Source: Scylla paramamosain
Lineage: Eukaryota > Arthropoda > Malacostraca > Decapoda > Portunidae
Assembly (NCBI RefSeq): GCF_035594125.1
Contig: NC_087178.1
Coordinates: 10,095,001 to 10,159,000 of the forward strand
DNA: 64,000 bases
Direction: 5' to 3'
Made by a program: the position numbers and the translations under genes. The first letter of the stretch is position 1, and each line of letters opens with the position of its first letter. This document shows, one piece after another, positions 63,713 through 64,000 of the stretch. Below the pieces are notes generated by a model. The model saw only the letters and a program-made list of their open reading frames with translations. It ran no database searches and was not told the DNA's origin.

Positions 63713-64000
63713 TAATTTTTTTCCCACATAAAGCTAGTTTCGCATGGAATTTGGGGTTTTGGTAACTAAGAATGTAAAAAAAGACTCAAGAAACACGCAT
63801 TTAGTAAGGTTCTTCTGTTTCTTCATTAAGAGTGTTATTCATGAGTTTCAGTATTTTGGTATCTTAGAAACTTCTCCATAGTCGAGTTTTTGCGTTTTTT
63901 GCCTTGTGATTCTGGTGAAACTACAAAACACTCATTATACACGTTTCTCGTTATGTCCTTTTTTTTTTTCTTATATAGAGTGCTTTGCATCCATTTTCGC
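63713..64000 (-). repeat. HOR satellite, - orientation, continues past window end
   Basis: Units F, E and D in reverse order (TTTTTTCCCACATAAAGC onward). The unit phase differs from the sequence before the LINE fragment, so satellite has been lost or rearranged at the insertion. Confidence 0.85.

Noticed and set aside
1..64000. CRISPR-like regular repeats
   Set aside because: The repeats are contiguous diverged monomers of ~95 bp with no unique spacers, leader or cas genes, and the LINEs show a eukaryotic source.

Overview
The window is almost entirely satellite DNA. I see no host protein-coding gene, rRNA, tRNA, CRISPR array or bacterial-type operon. The sequence is very AT-rich and is built from one diverged monomer of about 95 bp, recognisable by a GAGTGTTTTT-type core, a TGCATGC-type core and an ACATTACC-type start. 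The only protein homology is to non-LTR retrotransposons (LINEs). The source is therefore a eukaryote, almost certainly an animal. The LINE C-terminus and its TTCTTATG 3' tail look CR1-like and would suit an arthropod such as a decapod crustacean, but that assignment is a low-confidence inference.

The satellite is organised in nested levels. (1) The monomer is about 95 bp. (2) Roughly eleven distinguishable monomer types, which I name A1, A2, A3, B, C, D, E, F, G, H and I, form a higher-order repeat (HOR) of about 1.05-1.12 kb; one unit carries a variable A-tract/T-tract. (3) Several HOR copies with diagnostic rearrangement junctions form larger blocks of roughly 6-14 kb. (4) The whole array switches orientation once, at 33,063-33,087. 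Positions 1-33,062 run in what I call the + orientation and 33,088 onward run in the - orientation.

Layout: 1-33,062 is + orientation HOR array, interrupted by four reversed islands (3,344-3,784; 11,132-11,606; 25,173-25,627; 30,948-31,401) and one 5'-truncated LINE (17,250-18,312) with an open reverse-transcriptase frame. 33,063-33,087 is the spacer of the head-to-head junction. 33,088-59,233 is - orientation HOR array with two reversed islands (44,989-45,465; 51,363-51,822). 59,234-60,025 is a decayed LINE fragment on the - strand. 60,026-62,728 is a zone of divergent single monomers without HOR structure. 62,729-63,606 repeats 58,386-59,270, including the LINE 3' end. 63,570-63,712 is a short LINE 3' fragment, and 63,713-64,000 is satellite again.

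The most notable result is that the same ordered series of rare junctions (deletion junction, reversed island, hairpin variant, A2/C junction, hairpin variant, reversed island, duplicated E unit) occurs from left to right at about 2.7-13.6 kb and from right to left at about 52.4-39.7 kb. The two arms therefore share ancestry at the multi-kilobase level, not only at the monomer level. The array resembles a centromeric or heterochromatic satellite domain, but nothing in the sequence proves that role.
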